Origin: Dechloromonas denitrificans
GTDB taxonomy: Bacteria; Pseudomonadota; Gammaproteobacteria; Burkholderiales; Rhodocyclaceae
DNA: 64,000 nt
Reading direction: 5' to 3'
NCBI RefSeq assembly: GCF_020510685.1
Contig: NZ_CP075185.1
Coordinates: 3,472,001-3,536,000, forward strand
Part shown: positions 53,081 through 61,256 of the stretch, piece after piece
How the letters are laid out: each line of letters begins with the position of its first letter
How positions within the stretch are numbered: the first letter of the stretch is position 1
The notes under the pieces: model-generated
Told to the model about the DNA's origin: nothing
The model's database searches: none
What the model saw: only the letters and a program-made list of their open reading frames with translations
Made by a program: the position numbers and the translations under genes

Positions 53081-54709
53081 ATGGGGCAAATAAAGCTGTT
53101 CTCGCCAGCGGAACGTACGATCCATCATCTACTGGAGCGGCGGGCCGAACTGCAGAAGGAGGCCACCTTCTTCTGGTTCAAGGATGAGGCATTCAGCTAT
53201 GCACGGCTGAATCGCATGGCGTCCTGCGTCAGCAAGGGGCTGCAGGACATCGGCGTGGCCAAGGGCGACCGGGTCGCCGTGATGCTCGGCAACCGGCCGG
53301 AGTTTCTAGCCGTGTGGTTCGGTCTGGCCAAGCTCGGCGCTATTGAGGTGGCGCTGAATACCGCGCATCGCGGCTATCTGTTGTCCTACCAGCTGAACCA
53401 GGCGCAGTGCAGCGTGCTGATTGTCGATAAGTCTTTCCTGCCCTGCATCGAAGACATCGGCAAGGATCTCGACAGCTTGCGGCATGTCGTCGTTCTCGAC
53501 CTGGACGAGGCCTTGCCCGAACTTCCCGGAATCGAGGTGCAGCGTTACGCCGACCTGGTGGCCCGGGGTGAAGACTATCGGCCGGCATCCGTCCATTGGA
53601 ACGATCCGCTCGGCATCATGTTCACTTCGGGAACGACCGGGCCGTCCAAGGGCGCGGTACTTCCTCAGAACTACGCCATCCATACGGCGGAGATAATTTC
53701 GGAAATCGCCGGTTACGGCCCGGACGACTGCCTGTACAACGCATTGCCGCTGTTTCACGGCAATGCCAAGTTGCTGTCGACCATGCCCGCCTTGTATTCC
53801 GGCGCCACCATGGTGCTGGCCGAGCGTTTTTCGGCCAGCCAGTTCTGGGACGATATCGCCCGCTACCGGTGCACCGAATTCAACTACATCGGCAGCATTC
53901 TTTCGATCCTGCTCAAGGCCGACCCGCAACCGGACGACCGCGAAAACTCCTTGCGGGTGTTGCTCGGCGCGGGCGCCACGCCCGGGGTCTATGAAGCATT
54001 CGAGGCGCGCTTCGGGGTTTCGCTGATCGAAGGCTACGGCATGAGCGAAATCGGTCTGCCGCTGATGAGCCGCCCGGGAGCCTGCAAACCCGGCACCTGT
54101 GGCAAGCCCCACCCGGATTACGAGGTGATGGTGGTCGATGACGAGGGACAGGAGGTAGCCGAGGGCGTGCCGGGCGAATTGCTGGTAAGACCGAAAAAGC
54201 CCTGGACAACCCTCCTTGAGTATTACCGGATGCCGGAGAAGACCGTCGAAGCGTGGCAAGGTCTCTGGTTCCATACCGGCGACTATTTGCTGCAGGACGA
54301 CGAAGGCTTCTATCACTTCGTCGACCGCAAGAAAGATGCGATTCGCCGCCGCGGCGAGAATATCAGCTCCTATGAAGTCGAGACCATGGTGACCAGCCAT
54401 CCGCTGGTCCTCGAAGCCGCCGCCACGCCGGTCAAATCGGAACTCGGTGAAGACGAGGTGATGATCACGGTGGTTTTGCGCGAAGGTGCGCGTTTGTCGG
54501 CGGAAGAGCTGATCGCTCACTGCGAACAGGTGATGGCGAAATTCATGGTGCCGCGCTACGTCCGTTTCGTTGCCGGCCTGCCCAGAACGCCGACCGAGAA
54601 AGTCCAGAAGTACGTCATTCGCGACCAAGGCGTTACCGCCGATACCTGGGATCGGGAAAAGGATGCCGGGCACGGCACGCCGGTCGCCAGACAGGGAGCA
54701 CCCGTCTGA
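53081..54709 (+). CDS. Acyl-CoA synthetase (AMP-forming), probable beta-keto-acid:CoA ligase
   Basis: 542 residues. ANL-superfamily motifs: the phosphate loop MFTSGTTGPSKGAVLP (about 180-195), YGMSEIG (A5), WFHTGDYLLQDDEGFYHFVDRKKD (A7-A8) and the C-terminal lysine in TPTEKVQKYVIR. It activates a carboxylic acid to its CoA ester via the acyl-adenylate. Placed directly after a ketone carboxylase operon, its likely substrate is the beta-keto acid, as for benzoylacetate-CoA ligase. Its stop overlaps the start of the next gene (TGATG). Confidence 0.88.
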   Translation: MGQIKLFSPAERTIHHLLERRAELQKEATFFWFKDEAFSYARLNRMASCVSKGLQDIGVAKGDRVAVMLGNRPEFLAVWFGLAKLGAIEVALNTAHRGYLLSYQLNQAQCSVLIVDKSFLPCIEDIGKDLDSLRHVVVLDLDEALPELPGIEVQRYADLVARGEDYRPASVHWNDPLGIMFTSGTTGPSKGAVLPQNYAIHTAEIISEIAGYGPDDCLYNALPLFHGNAKLLSTMPALYSGATMVLAERFSASQFWDDIARYRCTEFNYIGSILSILLKADPQPDDRENSLRVLLGAGATPGVYEAFEARFGVSLIEGYGMSEIGLPLMSRPGACKPGTCGKPHPDYEVMVVDDEGQEVAEGVPGELLVRPKKPWTTLLEYYRMPEKTVEAWQGLWFHTGDYLLQDDEGFYHFVDRKKDAIRRRGENISSYEVETMVTSHPLVLEAAATPVKSELGEDEVMITVVLREGARLSAEELIAHCEQVMAKFMVPRYVRFVAGLPRTPTEKVQKYVIRDQGVTADTWDREKDAGHGTPVARQGAPV

Positions 54710-55194
54710 TGATCGACAAAACCATGCCATCAGCCCACCGGTTGATTGATCAGCCGCCCCCAATGGTTGTTCCCGATCTGTTTCAGGCCCTCGATGGCGA
54801 TGCCGGACGGCATGGCCTGGTCGGCGGCTATTGCCCCAGCTGTGACCGGCATTTCTTCCCCACCGCCGGGCAATGTCCGGGCTGCTACGGAAAGCTGCAA
54901 CGACAGGTCTTCGGGGAACGCGGCCGCCTCTACAGCTTCACCGTGGTGCGCACCAGGGCGCCGTTTGCTCTGCCCGAACCCTATGCGGTCGGCTATGTCG
55001 ATCTGCAGGACGTGCCGCTGCGCGTCTTCGCCCTGCTCGACCCGGCGGCTATTCCTTATCTGCGGGTCGGCGCCAGCCTGACCCTCAAGTCCATGCTGCT
55101 CGGCGAGAATGCGTTGGCGACGCCCTGTCTGCGGCCGGTGTTCTGCCTGAGCCAGGAAGACGCTGGCAGCACGGAGGCCTCATGCGCGGAGTAA
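54709..55194 (+). CDS. DUF35 zinc-ribbon/OB-fold protein, partner of the thiolase
   Basis: 161 residues with four zinc cysteines (C42, C45, C56, C59: YCPSC and QCPGC) and a following OB-like beta domain (GRLYSFTVVRTRAPFALPEPYAVGYVDL). DUF35 proteins form complexes with SCP2/lipid-transfer-type thiolases and help bind the acyl-CoA. The thiolase gene begins inside its last codons (13-bp overlap), confirming the pair. Confidence 0.87.
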   Translation: MIDKTMPSAHRLIDQPPPMVVPDLFQALDGDAGRHGLVGGYCPSCDRHFFPTAGQCPGCYGKLQRQVFGERGRLYSFTVVRTRAPFALPEPYAVGYVDLQDVPLRVFALLDPAAIPYLRVGASLTLKSMLLGENALATPCLRPVFCLSQEDAGSTEASCAE

Positions 55195-56327
55195 TGATCG
55201 CCGGGACCGGCAACATCCCCTTTGGCAAGCATCTTGACCAATCCGTGGTGTCGATGGGCAGCCAAGCTGGACTGCGGGCCTTGAGGGATGCCGGGCTGCA
55301 AGCGCGGGACATCCAGATGGGCGTTTTTTCGAATGCCTTGGCCGGCAAACTTTTCGGCGACCTGACCATCGGCCAGAACGTCTATGCCGATCTCGGCATG
55401 ACCAGCATCCCGGTGATCAATGTCGAGAACGCCTGTACCTCGGGCTCCACCGCCTTCTATCTGGCCTGCATGGCAATCCGCGCCGGCGAGGTGGATTGCG
55501 CGATGGTCATTGGCTCGGAAAAAATGTGCGTCCCGCAGATCGGCCTCCTTAGTTCGGGAAACAGCGAGATCGATACGCTACTCGGCCTGGTAACGCCGGC
55601 CAGTTTCGCCCTGCGGGCACGGCGCCACATGACGGAGTTTGGCACGACGCTTGAGCAGATGGCGATGGTGTCGGTCAAAAGCCGCCTGCATTCGGCGTTG
55701 AATCCGATTGCCCAGTTCAACAAGTCGGTCACCATCGAGGAGGTCTTGGCCTCGCCGCTGATCGCCGACCCACTGACGCGGCTCCAGTCGTGTCCGATGG
55801 CCGACGGCGCATCGGCCATCGTCCTGTGCTCCGAAGCGCTGGGGCGACGGATCGATGCGCGCGTCAGGGTTCGGGCATCGGTCTTGCGCACCGGCGGCTA
55901 TGCCAACCCGCAGGATCTGGCCCGTTGGCATACCGACTACGAAGGCGCCCGGGCGGCCTACGAGCAGGCCGGGATCGGCCCCGACGATCTCGATGTCGTC
56001 GAATGCCACGACGCTTTCTCGATTGCCGAGATCATGCATTACGAAGCCCTCGGTCTATGTCTGCCGGGAGAAGGCGGACGGTTTGTCCAGTCAGGCGCGG
56101 CGGCCCTGGGCGGCGCCCATCCAGTCAACGTTTCCGGCGGTTTGTTATCGCGCGGCCATCCGGTCGGCGCTACCGGTATCGAGCAGATTGTTGAACTGAG
56201 CCTGCAGTTGCGGGGACGGGCAGGAAAACGCCAGGTGAGCGGAGCAAGAACAGGACTCGCGCATTGCATGGGCGGTGACAAAGCTGCCGATACCAAATCC
56301 ATGACCGCCATCGTGTTGTCGGTCTGA
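55182..56327 (+). CDS. Thiolase (SCP2/lipid-transfer-protein type)
   Basis: 381 residues from the ATG at 55182, with ACGGAGG just upstream; a longer open frame runs only through the DUF35 gene. The nucleophile is C85 (ENACTSGSTAF), and the other thiolase signatures are VVECHDAFSIAE and GGLLSRGHPVGATG, with the catalytic histidine in GHP. It should cleave the beta-ketoacyl-CoA made by the upstream ligase into acetyl-CoA and a shorter acyl- or aryl-CoA. The usual second cysteine motif is reduced, as is typical of this subfamily. Confidence 0.87.
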   Translation: MRGVMIAGTGNIPFGKHLDQSVVSMGSQAGLRALRDAGLQARDIQMGVFSNALAGKLFGDLTIGQNVYADLGMTSIPVINVENACTSGSTAFYLACMAIRAGEVDCAMVIGSEKMCVPQIGLLSSGNSEIDTLLGLVTPASFALRARRHMTEFGTTLEQMAMVSVKSRLHSALNPIAQFNKSVTIEEVLASPLIADPLTRLQSCPMADGASAIVLCSEALGRRIDARVRVRASVLRTGGYANPQDLARWHTDYEGARAAYEQAGIGPDDLDVVECHDAFSIAEIMHYEALGLCLPGEGGRFVQSGAAALGGAHPVNVSGGLLSRGHPVGATGIEQIVELSLQLRGRAGKRQVSGARTGLAHCMGGDKAADTKSMTAIVLSV

Positions 56328-56348
56328 CTCTGTACAGGAAAAAAAGGC

Positions 56349-56807
56349 ATGACACAGCAATGCAAACACCCGGACCCCGACGAACTGGCCAGAAATGTCG
56401 GCCGGTTCATGTCCTCCCTCGACAAGGTGGGAAACCGCCTGGGCATGCGGCTGGATGAAATCCGGCCAGGCTATTCGCGGATCACCATGCAGATTACAGC
56501 GGAGATGATCAACGGCCACAACATCTGTCATGGCGGCTTCACTTCTGCCCTGGCCGACACCGCCTGTGCCTATGCCTGCAATTCACACAATCAGAACGCC
56601 CTGTCTCAGGCCCTGAACATTGTTTTCCTGACCCCTGGCGCGCTGGGCGAAACCCTCGTGGCAGAAGCGCGGGAAAGCGCCCGGGTCGGCCGGACAGCGA
56701 CCTACGAGATCACCGTTAGCGCCGCTGACGGCCGGATGGTGGCTGTCGCCCAGGCGCAGTGCCGCGCGGTAAAGGGCCAGATGATTGCCGACCCATTGTC
56801 GCCATGA
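56349..56807 (+). CDS. PaaI-type hotdog thioesterase
   Basis: 152 residues. The hotdog helix with N-G-H-N-I-C-H-G-G (EMINGHNICHGGFTSALADTACAYA) is the PaaI signature, with the catalytic aspartate in ADTA. PaaI-type enzymes release CoA from stalled aryl- or acyl-CoA esters, a rescue role in aromatic catabolism. It ends the carboxylase operon; a new promoter follows. Confidence 0.87.
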   Translation: MTQQCKHPDPDELARNVGRFMSSLDKVGNRLGMRLDEIRPGYSRITMQITAEMINGHNICHGGFTSALADTACAYACNSHNQNALSQALNIVFLTPGALGETLVAEARESARVGRTATYEITVSAADGRMVAVAQAQCRAVKGQMIADPLSP

Positions 56808-56837
56808 ATCTGTCGGCACAAGTCGGTTGAAAATTTT

Positions 56838-56866
56838 TTGACCTGAAAAAGAACGAACGTTCGATA
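56838..56866 (+). promoter_or_regulatory. Promoter with third TetR-type operator, before the DUF1302 gene
   Basis: TTGACC (56838-56843) is followed after 17 bp by a weak -10 (TCGATA, 56861-56866). The spacer contains AGAAC-GAAC-GTTCG (56850-56863), 13 of 14 positions equal to the SDR and tetR operators and including the perfect palindrome CGAACGTTCG. The remaining bases to 57005 hold only the GGAGGAG ribosome site. Confidence 0.68.
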
Positions 56867-57005
56867 AGTAGGCAACAACAAGAACCAGGCAGTCCGCAGT
56901 AATGCATCGGCAGTTGAGCAGGAGGTCTTGTAGCAACGCAGCAGAGGGCGAAGTACAGCATCAAATCGGCAGGAGGCATTCAAAAATTTTCTGGAGGAGT
57001 TCGTG

Positions 57006-58766
57006 ATGCAGTATTCGAAAAAAAATTACCATCGGCACGCGCGGTCAACCATCCCATGGATGGCGGGCGCCCTGTTTTCGGCCCATGCCCTTGGGTTTCA
57101 GACAGAGCTGGAGGATGGAACAAAAATAATTTCCACCACCAACATTTCCTACGGCTCGCAATGGCGGGCGGCAAGTCCGATGAAGGAGCTCATCGGTCCG
57201 GCCTACGGCGGGGTTTCCGGCTCCTCGGCCAATGACGACGGAAACCTGAACTACAAGAAAGGCGACCAGGTTTCGTCGGTGGTCAAGCTGGTCTCCGACC
57301 TCGAAGTGAAAAAGGACAACTACGGGGCGCTGGTCCGGGCCAAGGCCTGGTACGACATGAACTGGGAAAACCACACCGTCCCTCATGGCAGTTCGGTCAA
57401 TCAATATGGCGGGGGGGCGCTGAGCGACCAGGGCTTCGTCAATGAAGCGCAGTTCTCCGGGGTATCGCTGCTCGATGCCTACGCCTACGGCAACTTCCGC
57501 CTGAACAATTCGGATTTGACGCTACGGGTCGGCAAGCAAGTCCTCAACTGGGGCGAGTCCACTTTCTTTCAGGGGCTGAACCAGACGAGTCCCCTCGACA
57601 TACCGGCGCTCCGCCGTCCGGGAGCCCAGGTCAAGGAAGGTCTGATCCCCGTCGAAACGGCTTACTTCAGCTGGGCTCCCCGGGATCAACCACTGTCCAT
57701 CGAAGGCTTCTATGAATGGAAATTCCGTCCTTTCGTGGTCGATGGTTGCGGCACCTTCTTCTCGACCTCGGACATCGGCGTCGATAACAGTTGCGGCGCC
57801 AGCGCCAACCTTGGTCCGGCTATAGCCTTCCCCGATGGTTCTGTCGGTTACATGCAGCGCGGTAGCAACCGCAAGGCCAAGGATTCCGGGCAGTACGGCT
57901 TCGCAACCCACTACAACATCGAATCGGTCGATACCCAGGTGGGCCTGTATGCGATGAATCTTCATTCCGGCATTCCGATTTTTTCGTCTTACACATCCAG
58001 CCCGACTCACGGCATGGCTCAATTGCAGTACCTGAAGTACATGTTCGAATATCCGGAAGATGTCCGGCGCTATGGCGCGACCATCGCGACCAACATTCCA
58101 GGCGGCTGGTCCTTGGGGATGGAGTTGAGCCACACCCCCAACCAGCCGGTCCAGGTCAGCGCGGTGGATATGTTCTACGCCGCGGTCGGTAGCGGTCTCG
58201 GTCCCTTGGGCAGCAAGTATGCCGGGGCGGCCGATGGCACCTACATGCGCGGCTATGACCGGGTGGCTCAGACGCAGTTTCTGGTCAATACCTTGAAGCT
58301 GCTTTCACCAATGTGGGGGGCAACGGGCGGCATGTTCATTGCCGAATTCGCCTATCAGCACGCCAGCATCGACGATCCCGACCAGCCCGGCGCCACGCGC
58401 TACGGCCGCTCTTTCAACTACGGCGCCAATCTTGCCCCGATCTGTCCGTCGACCGTTCCCGGGCAATGCAGCAACGACGGCTATGCAACGAAAAACGCCT
58501 ATGGCTATCGCCTCTACGGCCAACTCAACTACACAACCGACATCGGCGTTTCGGTCAAACCCGGGATCTATTTTGCGCACGATTTGAAAGGCTGGTCAGT
58601 CGATGGCCAACTCAACGAGAAGCGCCGGATGCTCGGTCTTTCGCTGCGCTTCGAGCGGGCGGCCTATTGGGCCGAAGCCTCTTATGTCGGCTACAACAGG
58701 AATGCAACATATGACGATGGCCGGGACCGCGCTTTCTACGGCTTCAGCCTCGGCTACACGTTCTGA
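57006..58766 (+). CDS. DUF1302 family outer-membrane protein (second copy)
   Basis: 586 residues from the ATG at 57006, 6 nt after GGAGGAG; a GTG one codon upstream is less well placed. A signal sequence (PWMAGALFSAHALGF) is followed by a barrel-like protein with GNLNYKKGDQVSSVVKLVSDLEV, matching GNLNYKKGDIVSAVLKGTHEL of the copy at 514-2295, and a final aromatic residue (LGYTF). It has its own operator-controlled promoter. The likely role is transport or binding of the hydrophobic pathway substrate at the outer membrane. Confidence 0.85.
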   Translation: MQYSKKNYHRHARSTIPWMAGALFSAHALGFQTELEDGTKIISTTNISYGSQWRAASPMKELIGPAYGGVSGSSANDDGNLNYKKGDQVSSVVKLVSDLEVKKDNYGALVRAKAWYDMNWENHTVPHGSSVNQYGGGALSDQGFVNEAQFSGVSLLDAYAYGNFRLNNSDLTLRVGKQVLNWGESTFFQGLNQTSPLDIPALRRPGAQVKEGLIPVETAYFSWAPRDQPLSIEGFYEWKFRPFVVDGCGTFFSTSDIGVDNSCGASANLGPAIAFPDGSVGYMQRGSNRKAKDSGQYGFATHYNIESVDTQVGLYAMNLHSGIPIFSSYTSSPTHGMAQLQYLKYMFEYPEDVRRYGATIATNIPGGWSLGMELSHTPNQPVQVSAVDMFYAAVGSGLGPLGSKYAGAADGTYMRGYDRVAQTQFLVNTLKLLSPMWGATGGMFIAEFAYQHASIDDPDQPGATRYGRSFNYGANLAPICPSTVPGQCSNDGYATKNAYGYRLYGQLNYTTDIGVSVKPGIYFAHDLKGWSVDGQLNEKRRMLGLSLRFERAAYWAEASYVGYNRNATYDDGRDRAFYGFSLGYTF

Positions 58767-58789
58767 TACCAACCAGAGGAGGAATGAAT

Positions 58790-60154
58790 ATGAAAAATCA
58801 TACGAAGCGGTTAAGTCGTTCCATCATCGTTGCATCGTTGCTGATATTGGGAACCGCGCACGCCAAGATGACCCCGGACGAGATTGCCCGTTTGAGCAAG
58901 GATCTCACGCCGGTCGGCGCCGAAAAGGCGGGCAATGCAGATGGCAGCATTCCCGCCTGGAACGGCGGTCTAACCACGCCACCGGCCGGCTTCGATGCCG
59001 GGAAGGGATACATCGATCCGTTTGCTGCCGAAAAACCGGTCGTGACGATTACCGCGGCAAATGCCGATCAGCATAAGGACAAGCTGACCGAAGGGCATTA
59101 CGCGATGCTCAAGAAGTATGCAAGTTTCAAGATGAACGTCTATCCGACGCACCGCACGGCGGCTTACCCGCCCGACATCTACGATGCAATCAAAAAAGGC
59201 GGCAACGCGGCCGAACTGAGCGACGAGGAAATCACCTGCTCGGGATGCGGCGTGATTCCTTTCCCGACGCCGAAAACCGGTCGGCAGGTCATGTGGAATC
59301 ATCTGTACCGCTATCGTGGCGGCGGCGTCGAGCGGGATCTGGTAACGGCTCCGGTGCTCGCCGACGGGAACATCCTCTATTACAACAAGCCACATATGAT
59401 CTGGGCCCAGCCGACCGATTTTCTTGACAAGGAAAATGTCCCGGCCGGTCTGGTCAGCTCGTTCATCTTCTTTCAGACCGCCCCGGCCCAGGTGGAAGGT
59501 CGTGCCGGAGTGGCCAAGAGCTACTCGAATCCACTGGCGCGCCCGCTCGATTTCTACTTCTACAACGCCGGCTTGCGCCGGGTCAGGAAGATGCCGGAAA
59601 CGCCCAATGACTACTTTGACGATGCGCTGGAGGGCTTGCGGACGGCGGACCAGTTCGACGGCTTCTTTGGCTCGCTGGTGTCCTACAACTTCAAGCTGGT
59701 CGGCAAGAAGGAAATCATCGTTCCCTACAACAGCTACAAGCTGGCCGATCGCAGCCTGAAGTACAAGCAGATATTGACCAAGAACCATCCCAATCCCGAC
59801 TACCTGCGTTTCGAGAAGCACCGGGTCTGGGTCGTCGAGGGCAGCCTGCGGGACAACCAGCGCCATATCTACTCGAAGCGGACCTGGTACGTCGATGAAG
59901 ACAGCTGGACCGTGCTGCATGACGATGCCTACGATTCGCGCGGCCAACTGTGGCGGGTGAATGACGTCTACACCATGCAGTATTACAACGCCATTGTTCC
60001 CTACATCCAGTCCTGGGCAATTGCCGACTTGAACAGCGGCGCTTACATCGCAGAGTGGATGGACAACGAGGAAAAGCGCCCGATCAAGTTTGGCGTCAAG
60101 AGCCGCTGGGCCGATCACAGCGCCGAAGCGTTGAAGCGCATGGGAACGAAGTAG
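58790..60154 (+). CDS. DUF1329 family protein (second copy)
   Basis: 454 residues from the ATG at 58790, 7 nt after AGAGGAGG; an ATG two codons earlier is too near. A signal peptide (KRLSRSIIVASLLILGTAHA) precedes LSKDLTPVGAEKAGNADGSI, the hallmark shared with the copy at 2328-3698. It lies 23 bp after the DUF1302 gene. The two copies belong to two catabolic clusters and probably serve different substrates. Confidence 0.85.
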   Translation: MKNHTKRLSRSIIVASLLILGTAHAKMTPDEIARLSKDLTPVGAEKAGNADGSIPAWNGGLTTPPAGFDAGKGYIDPFAAEKPVVTITAANADQHKDKLTEGHYAMLKKYASFKMNVYPTHRTAAYPPDIYDAIKKGGNAAELSDEEITCSGCGVIPFPTPKTGRQVMWNHLYRYRGGGVERDLVTAPVLADGNILYYNKPHMIWAQPTDFLDKENVPAGLVSSFIFFQTAPAQVEGRAGVAKSYSNPLARPLDFYFYNAGLRRVRKMPETPNDYFDDALEGLRTADQFDGFFGSLVSYNFKLVGKKEIIVPYNSYKLADRSLKYKQILTKNHPNPDYLRFEKHRVWVVEGSLRDNQRHIYSKRTWYVDEDSWTVLHDDAYDSRGQLWRVNDVYTMQYYNAIVPYIQSWAIADLNSGAYIAEWMDNEEKRPIKFGVKSRWADHSAEALKRMGTK

Positions 60155-60234
60155 CAAAAGACTATTTATCCCTGTCCGGGGGCGAAGTCATAGTCGCCCC
60201 CGTTGTATCCATCACCCCGATTCGGAAACGTCAA

Positions 60235-61251
60235 ATGCACCATTACGCCGGAAACTCAGGCTGTCGAATTTCATTTGGAATTCGCCGGACTGTTCTGCTC
60301 TTGTCATCGCTGGCCCTGCTTGCCCAGCCGCAGCTGGCTGCTGCCGCCGAGCCAGCTGCGGCGCAGGCACTGCTCGCCCTGAAAGCCAAAGCGGGCATCA
60401 ACAAGGTGGCGATCCTCGATGCTGTGCGTTCCGGCAAACGGATCGTCGCGGTGGGCGAACGCAGTCTGATTTTTGTTTCTGACGACGAGGGGAAAACCTG
60501 GTCAGCGCGACCGACCGCAAGCGAAAAATCATTGACCTCGGTGATCGTGCAGCGAGCAGGCGTACTGATTGCGGCAGGCCACAGCGGGGTGATCCTTCGG
60601 TCCATCGATGGCGGCGACAATTGGACGCGGTCGCCCGTGCCCGTTGGCCAGAAGGAAGCGCTGCTCGGCATGCTGGCGCTGTCGGATGGCCGAACATTGG
60701 CTTTTGGCGGCTATTCCAGTTTGCTCGAATCAGGCGACGGAGGGAGCACATGGGAGCAACGCAGCATCCTCGATGCGGAGATGGACAAGCATTTCTACGG
60801 GATAGCTGCGAGCGATCAATCTCTGGTTCTGGTCGGCGAGGCGGGATTGATTTCGCTCTCCAGCGACTTGGGAAAGACCTGGAAGATCGTCCCGTCGCCC
60901 TATCACGGCTCGCTTTTCGGCGTGGCGGCGCTGCCGAACGGCGTGTTCATTGCCTACGGCATGCGCGGAAAAATTCTCGGCTCTTTCGATCAGGGGCAGA
61001 ACTGGCGCGAACTGGAGTCCGGTACCAAGTCGCCGTTTTTCTCCGGAACCCTGTTGCGGGATGGGCGACTGCTGCTCGGCGGCAAGGATGGCGTTCTGGC
61101 CATGATCACCGCCGATGGCCAGGCCGTTGAGACAAGGCATACCCGGGATCGCCGTAGCGTATCGCGCATAGTCGAAAGCCAAAAAGACGAATTGCTCCTG
61201 TTCGGGGATGTCGGCATTCGGCACATGCAGTGGAAGGATCTGGAAAAGTGA
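60235..61251 (+). CDS. YCF48/BNR-repeat periplasmic protein
   Basis: 338 residues from the ATG at 60235, which gives a signal peptide (RRTVLLLSSLALLAQPQLAAAA); the open frame continues upstream only within the DUF1329 gene. The mature part has repeated beta-propeller units with DDEGKTW, DGGDNW, DGGSTW and DLGKTW motifs, the BNR/YCF48 pattern. Such proteins regularly sit between DUF1329 and RND genes. The role is likely an assembly or periplasmic link for the exporter. The copy of this gene in the amine cluster, if any, is outside the window. Confidence 0.85.
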   Translation: MHHYAGNSGCRISFGIRRTVLLLSSLALLAQPQLAAAAEPAAAQALLALKAKAGINKVAILDAVRSGKRIVAVGERSLIFVSDDEGKTWSARPTASEKSLTSVIVQRAGVLIAAGHSGVILRSIDGGDNWTRSPVPVGQKEALLGMLALSDGRTLAFGGYSSLLESGDGGSTWEQRSILDAEMDKHFYGIAASDQSLVLVGEAGLISLSSDLGKTWKIVPSPYHGSLFGVAALPNGVFIAYGMRGKILGSFDQGQNWRELESGTKSPFFSGTLLRDGRLLLGGKDGVLAMITADGQAVETRHTRDRRSVSRIVESQKDELLLFGDVGIRHMQWKDLEK

Positions 61252-61256
61252 CGAGA

